Shown piece by piece: positions 1 through 6,940 of a DNA stretch of 7,798 nucleotides. The DNA is from JBFEYJ01 sp041562215 (GTDB lineage: Bacteria > Pseudomonadota > Gammaproteobacteria > Thiohalomonadales > Thiohalomonadaceae): positions 1 through 7,798 of the forward strand of contig JBFEYJ010000135.1 of the NCBI GenBank assembly GCA_041562215.1. Direction: 5' to 3'. The translations under genes and the position numbers were made by a program. Numbering within the stretch: the first letter of the stretch is position 1; every line of letters begins with the position of its first letter. The notes below the pieces were generated by a model. It made no database searches, was not told the DNA's origin, and was given only the letters and a program-made list of their open reading frames with translations.

Positions 1-687
1 GCCGTCGGCATTAATACCGATGCCTACCAGCCGGTGGAGAAAAAGCTTGGCATTACCCGCCAGTGCCTGGAGGTGCTGAATGAGGCGAACCACCCCATTG
101 CCATCGTCACCAAATCGGCACTGATTGAGCGAGATCTCGATATTCTCGCGTCGATGGCCGAGCGCGATCTGGTGCATGTGGCGATTTCCCTCACCACGCT
201 GGACAGGGACTTATCGCGTCGACTCGAGCCGCGTGCCGCCGCCCCGCAACGCCGATTGCAGACCATCCGCCGGTTGGCCGAGGCCGGGGTGCCGGTGATG
301 GCGTTCCTTGCCCCAATCATTCCTGTACTCAATGACAGCGAGATGGAGCGGTTGTTGGAGGCGGCCAGGGAAGCTGGTGCCCACAGCGCGGCCTACGTTT
401 TGTTGCGCCTGCCCCATGAGGTAAAGGAGCTCTTCACCCAGTGGCTGGAACAGCACGAACCCTTGAAGGCGGCGCATGTGATGCAGCGCATTTATGACAG
501 TCGTGGCGGCAAGGCCTACGATGCGGATTTCTCCCAGCGCATGGTCGGCACCGGAGTTTTTGCTGATTTGATTCGCCAGCGTTTTCACCTTGCCGAGAGG
601 CGTCTCGGATTCGCCGGCGCGCCTCCGCTGGTCTGTGACCTGTTTACCCCTCCCCCCGGGAATGAACGACAGATGTCACTCTTCTAA
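1..687 (+). CDS. PA0069-family radical SAM protein, C-terminal part (5' end outside window)
   Basis: This is an open frame from base 1 to the TGA/TAA-side stop at 685-687, giving the last 228 residues of a protein whose start lies left of the window. The stretches INTDAYQPVEKKLGITR, PIAIVTKSALIERDLDIL and the end QMSLF are typical of the PA0069 (Rv2578c-like) branch of radical SAM enzymes. Members normally carry a CxxxCxxC cluster that binds a 4Fe-4S centre and cleaves S-adenosylmethionine; that part falls outside the window, so it is not seen here. What is seen is the latter half of the barrel (VAISLTTLD, VPVMAFLAPIIPVLND) and the C-terminal tail. The reaction and substrate of the family are not known to me. 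The likely GTG at 34 is internal, because the frame stays open and family-like upstream of it. The gene is convergent with the unknown gene at 803-1174. Confidence 0.88.
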   Translation, partial: AVGINTDAYQPVEKKLGITRQCLEVLNEANHPIAIVTKSALIERDLDILASMAERDLVHVAISLTTLDRDLSRRLEPRAAAPQRRLQTIRRLAEAGVPVMAFLAPIIPVLNDSEMERLLEAAREAGAHSAAYVLLRLPHEVKELFTQWLEQHEPLKAAHVMQRIYDSRGGKAYDADFSQRMVGTGVFADLIRQRFHLAERRLGFAGAPPLVCDLFTPPPGNERQMSLF

Positions 688-757
688 CCGAATAAGTTGT
701 GACCCAGCACTGCGTAGTGAGGTTCAAGGTGACAAGTTTTTAGCCAGAGTCGAGCTC

Positions 758-779
758 CATTGGCAAGGGTTCGCCAATG
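758..779. repeat. Perfect 7-bp inverted repeat between convergent genes
   Basis: CATTGGC (758-764) and GCCAATG (773-779) form a perfect 7-bp stem with an 8-base loop. The hairpin lies in the 115-bp gap between the stop of the radical SAM gene and the stop of the convergent unknown gene, where a shared transcription end is expected. There is no T-run directly after it on either strand, so it does not meet the usual pattern of an intrinsic terminator. It could be a weak or Rho-assisted end, an RNA 3'-end stabilising hairpin, or chance. The rest of 688-802 shows nothing I can name. Confidence 0.4.
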
Positions 780-802
780 CCCGACCTGCGACTGCATCTT
801 GG

Positions 803-1174
803 TCAGCTGTTGATAACCCGGCCGCGATAAACGCGCGTAGGCCGCGGTTTCTCTTTCGGCTTGTTGGCTTGCGCGGCAGGCTCATCATCGATGATTGCAG
901 CTCCCCGGTAGTAACGTGAAAGTTCTTCCTCGGCGACTTTTTCCTGGACCTCCTCAGGTTCCGGTGCTTGCCGGGTCATCTCTGTCAGCTCCAGCGCCAT
1001 CTCTTTTAGTACATGGTTTTGCGAGTCGGCGGCGTAGCGTAACAACTGGGCGATTGCATCGTCCTGGCTTATGTGGATTGAGACACCGAACTCCTCTTTG
1101 ACGAAGCGGCGCATCATTTGCAATAGGCGGATATAGTCGCGGTCAATTTTTTCCGGGTGGCTTGCTTCGGACAC
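803..1174 (-). CDS. Conserved-looking hypothetical protein, 123 aa, with two YRG segments
   Basis: I do not recognise this protein. The start chosen is GTG at 1174, because GAGGGAGGA lies 7 bases upstream; an in-frame ATG at 1282 would add 36 residues with an unlikely His/Cys-rich composition and no good ribosome binding site. Residues about 10-66 are predicted helical (IDRDYIRLLQMMRRF, then a region rich in Ala, Leu and Glu). Residues 68-86 are Glu/Pro-rich and acidic. The tail holds two similar segments, RYYRGAAI (87-94) and RVYRGRVI (114-121), separated by a Lys/Pro-rich linker. There is no signal peptide and no membrane segment, so it is probably cytoplasmic. The paired YRG motif recalls DUF4278 proteins, but that is only a resemblance. 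It is on the same strand as tesA, 153 bp downstream, so it may be co-transcribed or have its own promoter; I found no convincing promoter in 1175-1327. Confidence 0.75.
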   Translation of the reverse strand: MSEASHPEKIDRDYIRLLQMMRRFVKEEFGVSIHISQDDAIAQLLRYAADSQNHVLKEMALELTEMTRQAPEPEEVQEKVAEEELSRYYRGAAIIDDEPAAQANKPKEKPRPTRVYRGRVINS

Positions 1175-1180
1175 TATTAT

Positions 1181-1189
1181 TCCTCCCTC
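1181..1189 (-). promoter_or_regulatory. Ribosome binding site deciding the GTG start of the 123-aa protein
   Basis: On the minus strand this reads GAGGGAGGA, ending 6-7 bases before GTG at 1174. It is one of the two strongest Shine-Dalgarno sequences in the window and fixes the start against the upstream ATG at 1282. Confidence 0.75.
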
Positions 1190-1327
1190 ATGGTTGTGGA
1201 ATAAATGAGAGCAAGATGCAGGCCAGCAGTGAAATGATGACTTTGTTGTCGTTAACTGGGAGTGGTGGTGGGTATTGCGCACAATTGTGGCGTGAAATGC
1301 ACGGTTTTGGTGCTTTGGTTCCCTTCC

Positions 1328-1948
1328 CTAGCGTTTTTCAACACCCTTCAGCAGCGGTTGCAGGTGGGGCCATACGGTCTCCAACAGCAGCGGTTGCGCC
1401 TGCGCATTGGGATGGAAATTATCCGGTTGCATGAGTGAAGGCTCCAACGCAACACTCTCCATTAAAAATGGCACCAGTGGTACCTGCTTTTCATGGGCCA
1501 GTTCAGCATAGATACGATGGAATTGTTCGGTATAGCGGACGCCGTAGTTCGGCGGCATCTGCATGCCAATGAGCAGCACCTTCGCTCCGGCCTCTTTGGC
1601 CTGTTCGATTATGGTGCTAAGGTTACTCTTCATCGCGCTGAGTGAGAGACCTCGCAGGCCGTCATTGGCGCCGAGCTCCAGCAGCATGATGTCGGGCTGG
1701 TGTTGCTCCAGGGCTGCCTTAATCCGCGCCAGCCCGCCGGCACTGGTGTCGCCGCTGATGCTGGCATTGGTTACCGTGCAGGGAAATTTAAGCTCCTGCA
1801 GTCGCTGTTGCAGCAAATCGACCCAGCCCTGGCCGGCACCCATCCCATAACCGGCGCTCAGGCTGTCGCCGAACACCAGCAGTGTGCCGGCGGCGTTGAC
1901 CGGTAGGGTGAAACAGAACATAACCAAAAAGACGAGAAGTGCACGCAT
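1328..1948 (-). CDS. tesA: Periplasmic SGNH/GDSL esterase, TesA (acyl-CoA thioesterase I / lysophospholipase L1 type)
   Basis: A secreted hydrolase of acyl thioesters, lysophospholipids and small esters. The 206 residues are the usual TesA length. Residues 1-19 form a signal peptide (MRALLVFLVMFCF, then VNA) with likely cleavage before Ala20, giving a mature start AGTLLVFGDSLSAGYGM. With that cleavage the nucleophile Ser29 becomes mature Ser10, as in E. coli TesA. All four SGNH blocks are present: GDSL with Ser29, Gly66 in SISGDTSAGG, Asn95 in LGANDGLRG, and Asp176/His179 in PDNFHPNA. The start ATG at 1948 is preceded by GGGTGA 6 bases upstream, and it overlaps the ybbA start on the other strand by two bases, so its promoter must lie within ybbA. 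The neighbouring ABC transporter genes fit: from memory, TesA of E. coli has been reported to associate with YbbA-YbbP. Nothing looks truncated or mutated. Confidence 0.95.
   Translation of the reverse strand: MRALLVFLVMFCFTLPVNAAGTLLVFGDSLSAGYGMGAGQGWVDLLQQRLQELKFPCTVTNASISGDTSAGGLARIKAALEQHQPDIMLLELGANDGLRGLSLSAMKSNLSTIIEQAKEAGAKVLLIGMQMPPNYGVRYTEQFHRIYAELAHEKQVPLVPFLMESVALEPSLMQPDNFHPNAQAQPLLLETVWPHLQPLLKGVEKR
1896..1924 (+). promoter_or_regulatory. Candidate sigma70 promoter of ybbA-ybbP, inside the tesA signal-peptide codons
   Basis: TTGACC (1896-1901) and CATAAC (1919-1924) are spaced by exactly 17 bases, matching five of six and four of six consensus positions. Transcription would begin near 1931, giving a leader of about 16 bases before the ATG at 1947. 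This also supports 1947 over an upstream in-frame ATG at 1884 as the ybbA start, since 1884 lies upstream of the promoter. Confidence 0.5.
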
Positions 1949-2642
1949 GAGTAATCACCCGGAAATAAGGAACATTGTCTCCGCCGAAGGGGTCGGCAAG
2001 CAAGTCGAGACCACGACGGGAAATCTTACCATTTTGGAGGGAGTCACTTTCGATATCCAGGCTGGGGAAAGTGTCGCGGTGGTCGGCGTCTCTGGCTCCG
2101 GCAAATCGACCCTGCTGGGACTGCTGGCGGGGTTGGATCTTCCCACGGCCGGGCGTATCCATCTGGCGGGTGAATGTCTCAATGATCTGGATGAGGATGG
2201 CCGCGCCCGTCTGCGAGGAGCCAAGGTCGGCTTTGTGTTCCAGTCTTTCCAGCTCCTGCCCAGCCTTACCGCGCTGGAAAACGTCATGTTGCCGCTGGAG
2301 CTGGCAGGGATCGCCAGTGCCGGGCAACAGGCGAGCCAGTTACTTGAGCGGGTGGGGTTGCAGACGCGCCTCAGTCACTATCCCAGACAGCTCTCCGGTG
2401 GTGAACAGCAGCGGGTGGCTATCGCTCGTGCCTTTGCCATGTCACCGGCAGTGCTGTTTGCCGATGAGCCGACCGGTAACCTCGATGCGCTTACCGGCAG
2501 CCGGATCAATGAGCTGCTGTTCGAGTTGAACGCCGAGCAGGGTACAACCCTTATCCTGGTAACTCATGATGAGAAACTGGCCGGGCGCTGCCAGCGGCAG
2601 ATCCGTCTCGACGGCGGGCGGGTGGTGGCGGATGAAGCCTGA
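1947..2642 (+). CDS. ybbA: ABC transporter ATP-binding protein YbbA (LolD/MacB-like)
   Basis: The cytoplasmic ATPase subunit that would dimerise and drive the FtsX-like permease encoded next to it. The 231 residues are the normal length for this family. Every ATPase motif is intact: Walker A GVSGSGKST (47-55, Lys53), Q-loop within FVFQSFQLLPSLT, signature LSGGEQQRVAIARA (from 149), Walker B VLFADEP (169-175, catalytic Glu174), D-loop GNLD, and H-loop His207 in VTHD. The signature LSGGEQQRVAIARA and the DEPTGNLD string are those of the LolD/MacB/FtsE class, which power mechanical work rather than carry solute through a channel. ATG at 1947 overlaps the tesA start on the other strand by two bases. 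The 3' end overlaps ybbP by 11 bp, so the two are surely co-transcribed and probably translationally coupled. Confidence 0.95.
   Translation: MSNHPEIRNIVSAEGVGKQVETTTGNLTILEGVTFDIQAGESVAVVGVSGSGKSTLLGLLAGLDLPTAGRIHLAGECLNDLDEDGRARLRGAKVGFVFQSFQLLPSLTALENVMLPLELAGIASAGQQASQLLERVGLQTRLSHYPRQLSGGEQQRVAIARAFAMSPAVLFADEPTGNLDALTGSRINELLFELNAEQGTTLILVTHDEKLAGRCQRQIRLDGGRVVADEA
1974..2003 (-). promoter_or_regulatory. Weak candidate promoter of tesA, inside ybbA
   Basis: On the minus strand TTGCTT (1998-2003) and GACAAT (1974-1979) are spaced by 18 bases, three and four consensus matches respectively. It is the best pair I could find just upstream of the tesA start, which has no non-coding space of its own. 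The match is weak and could be chance. Confidence 0.25.
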
Positions 2643-5133
2643 TATCACGCACCTTCGTCTGGCGGGGCGTCTGCTACGGCGTGACTGGCGGGCCGGCGAG
2701 CTGCGGATCCTGCTGTCGGCCCTGATCATCGCCGTGACAGCCACCACAGCGATCAGCTTTTTTACCGATCGTCTGCAACGGGCCATGCTGAGTCAGTCCT
2801 CGGAACTGCTCGGCGGGGATCTGATGTTACAGAGCCCACGACCTCTGGACACCACGTGGCTCAGACAGGCCGAAAGTGAGGGACTTGAGTCTGCCGAGGT
2901 GTTGGCGTTTCCCAGCGTAGTGGTCAGTGGCGAGCACCTGCAACTGGCCGGGATAAAAGCGGTGCAGGACGACTATCCTCTGCGTGGCGGCCTGCGTATT
3001 GCTGATACTCCATTCGGAGAGGAGCGCACTACGGATGCCATTCCGGGAGAGGGCAAGGTCTGGGTCGAGGCGCGTTTGTTGCCGCTGCTGGAGATCGATA
3101 TTGGCGAAACCCTGGAGCTAGGCAGTCTTAGTCTCACTGTAGAGCGTGTGCTCACCTTTGAGCCCGGTGGCGGGGGTAATCTTGTCAGTCTCGCGCCGAG
3201 GGTGCTGATCAATCATGACGATGTGCCGCGCGCTGATATTCTCCGTCCAGGCAGTCGTGTGACCTATCAATATTATTTTGCCGGAGAAGAGCAGGCAGTA
3301 CAGCGCTATAAGAAATGGCTGGTGCCGCAGCTGGAGCCGAGCCATCGTTTGATTGATGTGCGCGAGGGGCGGCCAAGTGTCGGTGCTGCGCTGGATCGGG
3401 CCGAGCAGTATCTGGGCCTGGCCAGTCTGATCGCGGTGCTTCTGGCGGGGGTGGCGATCGCCATGGGGGCGAGACGCTACTCCGAGCGTCATTTTGATGT
3501 TGCAGCGGTGCTGCGCTGTCTCGGTGCCGGTCAGCGGGACATCCTCGCCCTGTTCCTGCCTCAGCTGTTGTGGCTCGGTCTTGTTGGCGGGGTTGTCGGC
3601 GTGGTGCTGGGTTACCTGGTGCAGTTCGGCCTGTTTTACCTGCTCAGGGAGTTGTTACCTGCCACACTGCCGGCCCCCGGACTGATGCCTGTTTTGATGG
3701 GCTTCCTTACCGGGATCACGGTGCTCGCCGGTTTTGCCTTGCCACCGGTGCTGCGCCTGCGTGAGGTGCCTGCGCTGCGAGTGCTGCGACGTGAGTTGGC
3801 GCCGATGCCACTGCGAGGTTGGCTGGTCTATGGGGTGGCGATAGCGGCGATGGCATTCCTGATGTGGCGCTATACCGGCAGTGCCATGCTCACCCTGAGT
3901 GTACTGGGCGGTGCCGCTGTGGCTCTACTGCTGCTCGGCATGTTTGCGCTCGGGCTGTTGCGGGCAAGTCGCGGCCTGCATCGCGGGGTGGGCGTGGCCT
4001 GGCGCTACGGCCTCAATAACCTGTGGCGCCGCCCCATGCTGAGTATCAGCCAGATCCTCGGTTTCGGTCTGACCCTGATGGCGATGGCGTTGATCGCTCT
4101 GGTGCGAGGCGATCTGCTTTCCACCTGGCAGACACAGTTGCCCGAGGATGCGCCAAACCATTTCGTGGTCAATGTGTTACCCGACAATGTCGAGGCTTTC
4201 CGTGGTTTTATGCAAGCACGTGGCATCGATGGTGCAGAACTCTATCCGATGGTGCGCGGACGCCTTGCCCGCGTCAATGGCGAACGGCTGGACGAAAGGG
4301 TTAGTCCGGATGATGAGCGTGCCGGCGCTGTGCACCGTGAACTCAACCTGACCTGGAGTGATAGCCTGCCGGGTGACAATACCCTTGTTGCCGGTCGCTG
4401 GTGGCTTCCGGGTGAGGCGGGGCAGACGGTGGTTTCGGTGGAGAGCGGGGTGGCTGAGCGGTTGAAGGTTGAGCTGGGTGATGAGCTGACTTTCACCTTT
4501 GGTACTGGGGAGATCACGGCCAGGGTGGTGAGCCTGCGCTCTGTGCAATGGGACTCTTTCCGTCCCAACTTCTTCATGATTTTCCCGCCCGGTGTGCTCG
4601 ATCCCTTTCCAGCCACTTACATGACGAGCTTCTATTTGCCGATGCAGGAGAAGGGGGAGTTAGCACAGATGGTCCGTGAGTTTCCTGCGGTCACTGTGAT
4701 TGATCTCGATCGGATCATGGAGCAGGTACGACGCATCTTGGCACAGGTTACCCTGGCGGTGGAGTATGTGCTGGTCTTTGTGTTGCTGGCCGGATTTGCC
4801 GTGCTGTATGCCGCGTTGCAGGCCAGCCTCGATGAGCGGCTGTACGAGGGCGCCTTACTGCGGACCCTTGGCGCCAGCCGTAGTCAGTTGCGCGCAGGCC
4901 ATCTGGCCGAGTACGCCTTGCTTGGCGCGCTGGCCGGGGTGCTCGCTGCGGCTGGGGCTGAACTGATTGCTTTTATTCTCTACAAGCAGGTGTTCCATCT
5001 CGCTTACAGCATCAAATGGCCGCTGTGGGCCCTGCTGCCGCTGATCGGCGCCGTGCTGATTGGTGCGGCGGGATATTGGGGAACACGACGGGTTGTGCAG
5101 CGTAGCCCGCTGGTGGTGTTGAACAATGTGTGA
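2632..5133 (+). CDS. ybbP: FtsX-like ABC permease YbbP (COG3127 type)
   Basis: The membrane subunit partnered with YbbA, 833 residues, close to the length of E. coli YbbP. I count ten hydrophobic segments: about 24-44, 261-281, 304-340 (long), 351-374, 396-413, 418-443, 468-491, 707-729, 760-784 and 796-818. Two large extracytoplasmic domains (about 45-260 and 492-706) each precede a group of membrane helices, giving two FtsX-type units. Features such as LLGGDLMLQSPRP near the N-terminus and LLRTLGASRSQLRAGHLAEYALLGALAG near the C-terminus are typical. The start ATG at 2632 overlaps the end of ybbA and has GGTGG just upstream; an in-frame ATG at 2566 lies deep in ybbA and would add 22 non-family residues. 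Such permeases transmit ATP-driven motion to periplasmic domains; with TesA beside it, extraction of hydrophobic or lipid-like compounds for hydrolysis is a reasonable inference. The gene ends 21 bp from the convergent kinase gene with no visible terminator between. Confidence 0.93.
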   Translation: MKPDITHLRLAGRLLRRDWRAGELRILLSALIIAVTATTAISFFTDRLQRAMLSQSSELLGGDLMLQSPRPLDTTWLRQAESEGLESAEVLAFPSVVVSGEHLQLAGIKAVQDDYPLRGGLRIADTPFGEERTTDAIPGEGKVWVEARLLPLLEIDIGETLELGSLSLTVERVLTFEPGGGGNLVSLAPRVLINHDDVPRADILRPGSRVTYQYYFAGEEQAVQRYKKWLVPQLEPSHRLIDVREGRPSVGAALDRAEQYLGLASLIAVLLAGVAIAMGARRYSERHFDVAAVLRCLGAGQRDILALFLPQLLWLGLVGGVVGVVLGYLVQFGLFYLLRELLPATLPAPGLMPVLMGFLTGITVLAGFALPPVLRLREVPALRVLRRELAPMPLRGWLVYGVAIAAMAFLMWRYTGSAMLTLSVLGGAAVALLLLGMFALGLLRASRGLHRGVGVAWRYGLNNLWRRPMLSISQILGFGLTLMAMALIALVRGDLLSTWQTQLPEDAPNHFVVNVLPDNVEAFRGFMQARGIDGAELYPMVRGRLARVNGERLDERVSPDDERAGAVHRELNLTWSDSLPGDNTLVAGRWWLPGEAGQTVVSVESGVAERLKVELGDELTFTFGTGEITARVVSLRSVQWDSFRPNFFMIFPPGVLDPFPATYMTSFYLPMQEKGELAQMVREFPAVTVIDLDRIMEQVRRILAQVTLAVEYVLVFVLLAGFAVLYAALQASLDERLYEGALLRTLGASRSQLRAGHLAEYALLGALAGVLAAAGAELIAFILYKQVFHLAYSIKWPLWALLPLIGAVLIGAAGYWGTRRVVQRSPLVVLNNV

Positions 5134-5154
5134 CCATGTACCGTGAGAGTCGGC

Positions 5155-6810
5155 TCAACCTCTACCTTGATCTTTCAACCCTTCCCGAGGCAAGGTAAAT
5201 GTGAAGGTGGAGCCCTGGCCGGGGATTGATGTAGCCCATAGCAGGCCGCCATGAGCCTCGATAATCGAGCGGGATATGGACAGACCCATGCCGATGCCGG
5301 CATCGCCTTTCGTGGTGAAAAAAGATTCGAATATATGACTGAGGGTCTTAGCATCCATGCCTGGGCCGTTGTCGGCGATGATGGTGCGGATCTCGCCGGC
5401 CGCCGTCAGACTGGTCTGAACGGTCACCAGTTTGGGTTTATTCACCTTCGCTTGCATGGACTCTATGGCATTGTGAATGATGTTGAGCAAAACCTGCCTG
5501 AGTTGAATGGCATCGCCTTCGATGGTGGGTAGCTTTGGGGCCAGTTCAAGCACCAGTTGTACGTCACCGTTTCTGGCTTCCGCTTCGAGGAAATTTTTGA
5601 TTTCAGTGATGAGCTCGTTAAGCTGCACGCTTGCGGCATGCAGCTCTTTTTTTCTTGCGAACTCAAGTGTGCTGTGAATGATCTCTGCGGCGCGAAGCGA
5701 TTGGATCTGAATTTCATCCAGTTGCCGGGTCAGTTGATCGACCGGTGCGTGTGTTGCTGAGAGCATTTCCTTGCAGTTGGCCGAATATAGGCTGATGGCT
5801 GTCAGCGGTTGTTTTAGTTCGTGGGCGATACTGGTGACCATTTCTCCCATGGTAGTGATGCGCACCAGGTGGGCAAGGTCGGATTGGTGCTTTTTCGCTC
5901 CAGCTTCTGCGCAGTGCCGCAGTTTCTCTTCGCGGTTGAGGCTGATTGCAATGTGAATAATGAATACGGTGATCAGCAGGGTAGTCATAACCTCGTGCAT
6001 GGCCAGACCGAAATAGGGGGTAACCAAGCCGAATCGTTGCCCTGCCAACATCAGCCAGCCAATCATTAGCGGTGCGACGACCACAATCGGGAGCAGTCGG
6101 CGCATGATGACCCCGCCGGCCGCGGCGCTGGTGATTAACCGCATGATGCCCTCATGGGGTCGTGCGAATAAAATACCATTTGTTAGAAAGGTCAGGCTAA
6201 GCGCGGTTGACAATGCCATGCCATTGATAGTGGTGTAACTGTAATACCCCGTCAGGCTGTAGAGGTAGCTGAACATGATCACGATGAGCATTGTCAGTGT
6301 GAGAACGGCCAGCCATTGTATGATGCTCAGCAATCCTGTTCTGTTGAAGCCCAGCAGGAACAGCGCGAGACCGGCCATGGTGAAAGCGATATGGCGATGG
6401 GGGGACTCACCGGTGACGTTGGAATCCAGGGTAAACAACGGCAGAAGCCAGTCCAGGCCGCTTGCGGGAATGAGTTGGGTATCAGCGACGCTTAGGAATG
6501 CGGGAAGAAGGCAGAATAGGGCCATCGTCTGCCCGGCACGCCTGCGCAGCGGTGTGATCTCTTTTGGCTGAAGCAGCCACAGGGACGTGCCGCAAAAAAG
6601 TAAACCGATGGCCACATGAGTATCCATAGCCGTTAGTCCGGGAAGAAAAGTCGGGAGCATCAGGATCCCTTGATACCGGCCGAGGAGGACCGACACGGCG
6701 ATGAGCATCACTCCGATCACTGCAATCTGGGGTATGTAATCTAGTGGGATAGCATAAAAGCGACTGATCTGGTAGCGTCGTTCGTCGTACGACAAATTAC
6801 CGTTGATCAT
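5155..6810 (-). CDS. Membrane sensor histidine kinase, orphan in this window
   Basis: A 551-residue sensor kinase that should autophosphorylate on His and pass phosphate to an unidentified response regulator. ATG at 6810 is chosen because GGGAGGAG precedes it; an in-frame ATG at 6837 lacks such a site. Residues 1-291 hold about eight membrane helices (26-43, 65-80, 95-109, 140-155, 160-185, 195-216, 239-257, 273-291) with little outside the membrane. A linker (292-320) leads to the HisKA domain with TTMGEMVTSIAHELKQPLTAI, phospho-acceptor His330. The ATPase domain has N-box IIHNAIES (Asn447), G1 DNGPGMD (Asp480), FFTTK (497-501), G2 GIGMGLS (505-511) and ends GSTFTFTLP. This is the FixL/NtrY-like H-box class, though Lys replaces the commoner Asn in HELNQPL. 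It has no PAS and no receiver domain. No response regulator lies within the window, so its signal and target are unknown. Confidence 0.92.
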   Translation of the reverse strand: MINGNLSYDERRYQISRFYAIPLDYIPQIAVIGVMLIAVSVLLGRYQGILMLPTFLPGLTAMDTHVAIGLLFCGTSLWLLQPKEITPLRRRAGQTMALFCLLPAFLSVADTQLIPASGLDWLLPLFTLDSNVTGESPHRHIAFTMAGLALFLLGFNRTGLLSIIQWLAVLTLTMLIVIMFSYLYSLTGYYSYTTINGMALSTALSLTFLTNGILFARPHEGIMRLITSAAAGGVIMRRLLPIVVVAPLMIGWLMLAGQRFGLVTPYFGLAMHEVMTTLLITVFIIHIAISLNREEKLRHCAEAGAKKHQSDLAHLVRITTMGEMVTSIAHELKQPLTAISLYSANCKEMLSATHAPVDQLTRQLDEIQIQSLRAAEIIHSTLEFARKKELHAASVQLNELITEIKNFLEAEARNGDVQLVLELAPKLPTIEGDAIQLRQVLLNIIHNAIESMQAKVNKPKLVTVQTSLTAAGEIRTIIADNGPGMDAKTLSHIFESFFTTKGDAGIGMGLSISRSIIEAHGGLLWATSIPGQGSTFTFTLPREGLKDQGRG

Positions 6811-6818
6811 GGCGTGTT

Positions 6819-6826
6819 CTCCTCCC
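6819..6826 (-). promoter_or_regulatory. Ribosome binding site of the sensor kinase
   Basis: GGGAGGAG on the minus strand, 8 bases from the ATG at 6810. It decides that start against the ATG at 6837. Confidence 0.7.
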
Positions 6827-6904
6827 TGTGTTGCCATGACACAGGGTCAGTGGCAGCGTTGTTATTGTTATGCCGTAACTTCTTGGTAAGTTCCTGTATT
6901 TATA

Positions 6905-6933
6905 GTGATAGATATAAGGTCCTGCCTTGTCAA
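6905..6933 (-). promoter_or_regulatory. Candidate sigma70 promoter of the sensor kinase
   Basis: On the minus strand a perfect TTGACA (6928-6933) is followed after 17 bases by TATCAC (6905-6910). The start of transcription would be near 6898, leaving a leader of about 88 bases before the kinase ATG. It lies downstream of the tRNA terminator, so the kinase appears to be transcribed separately from the tRNA. The remaining bases of 6811-7039 contain an A/T-rich patch including a TATAAT (6957-6962, minus) without a matching -35. Confidence 0.5.
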
Positions 6934-6940
6934 ACCTTAT
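6914..6940. promoter_or_regulatory. Operator-like inverted repeat around the kinase -35 box
   Basis: ATAAGGT (6914-6920) and ACCTTAT (6934-6940) form a perfect 7-bp inverted repeat with a 13-base spacer. The whole element spans 27 bases and encloses the TTGACA at 6928-6933. A dimeric transcription factor bound here would block or modulate the kinase promoter. The pattern is seen directly; the regulatory role is inference and no regulator gene is adjacent. Confidence 0.4.

Noticed and set aside
590..1101. Plus-strand open frames of 109 and 68 aa (590-919 and 895-1101)
   Set aside because: They overlap the radical SAM gene and the 123-aa gene in other frames, have composition unlike real proteins and no ribosome sites.
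1280..1289. 10-bp palindrome CACAATTGTG between tesA and the 123-aa gene, as an operator
   Set aside because: It is about 106 bp from the GTG start with no promoter boxes around it; palindromes this short are common by chance.
1884..1946. Upstream ATG at 1884 as the ybbA start
   Set aside because: The extra 21 residues are antisense to the tesA signal peptide, do not resemble the family, and would start upstream of the likely promoter.
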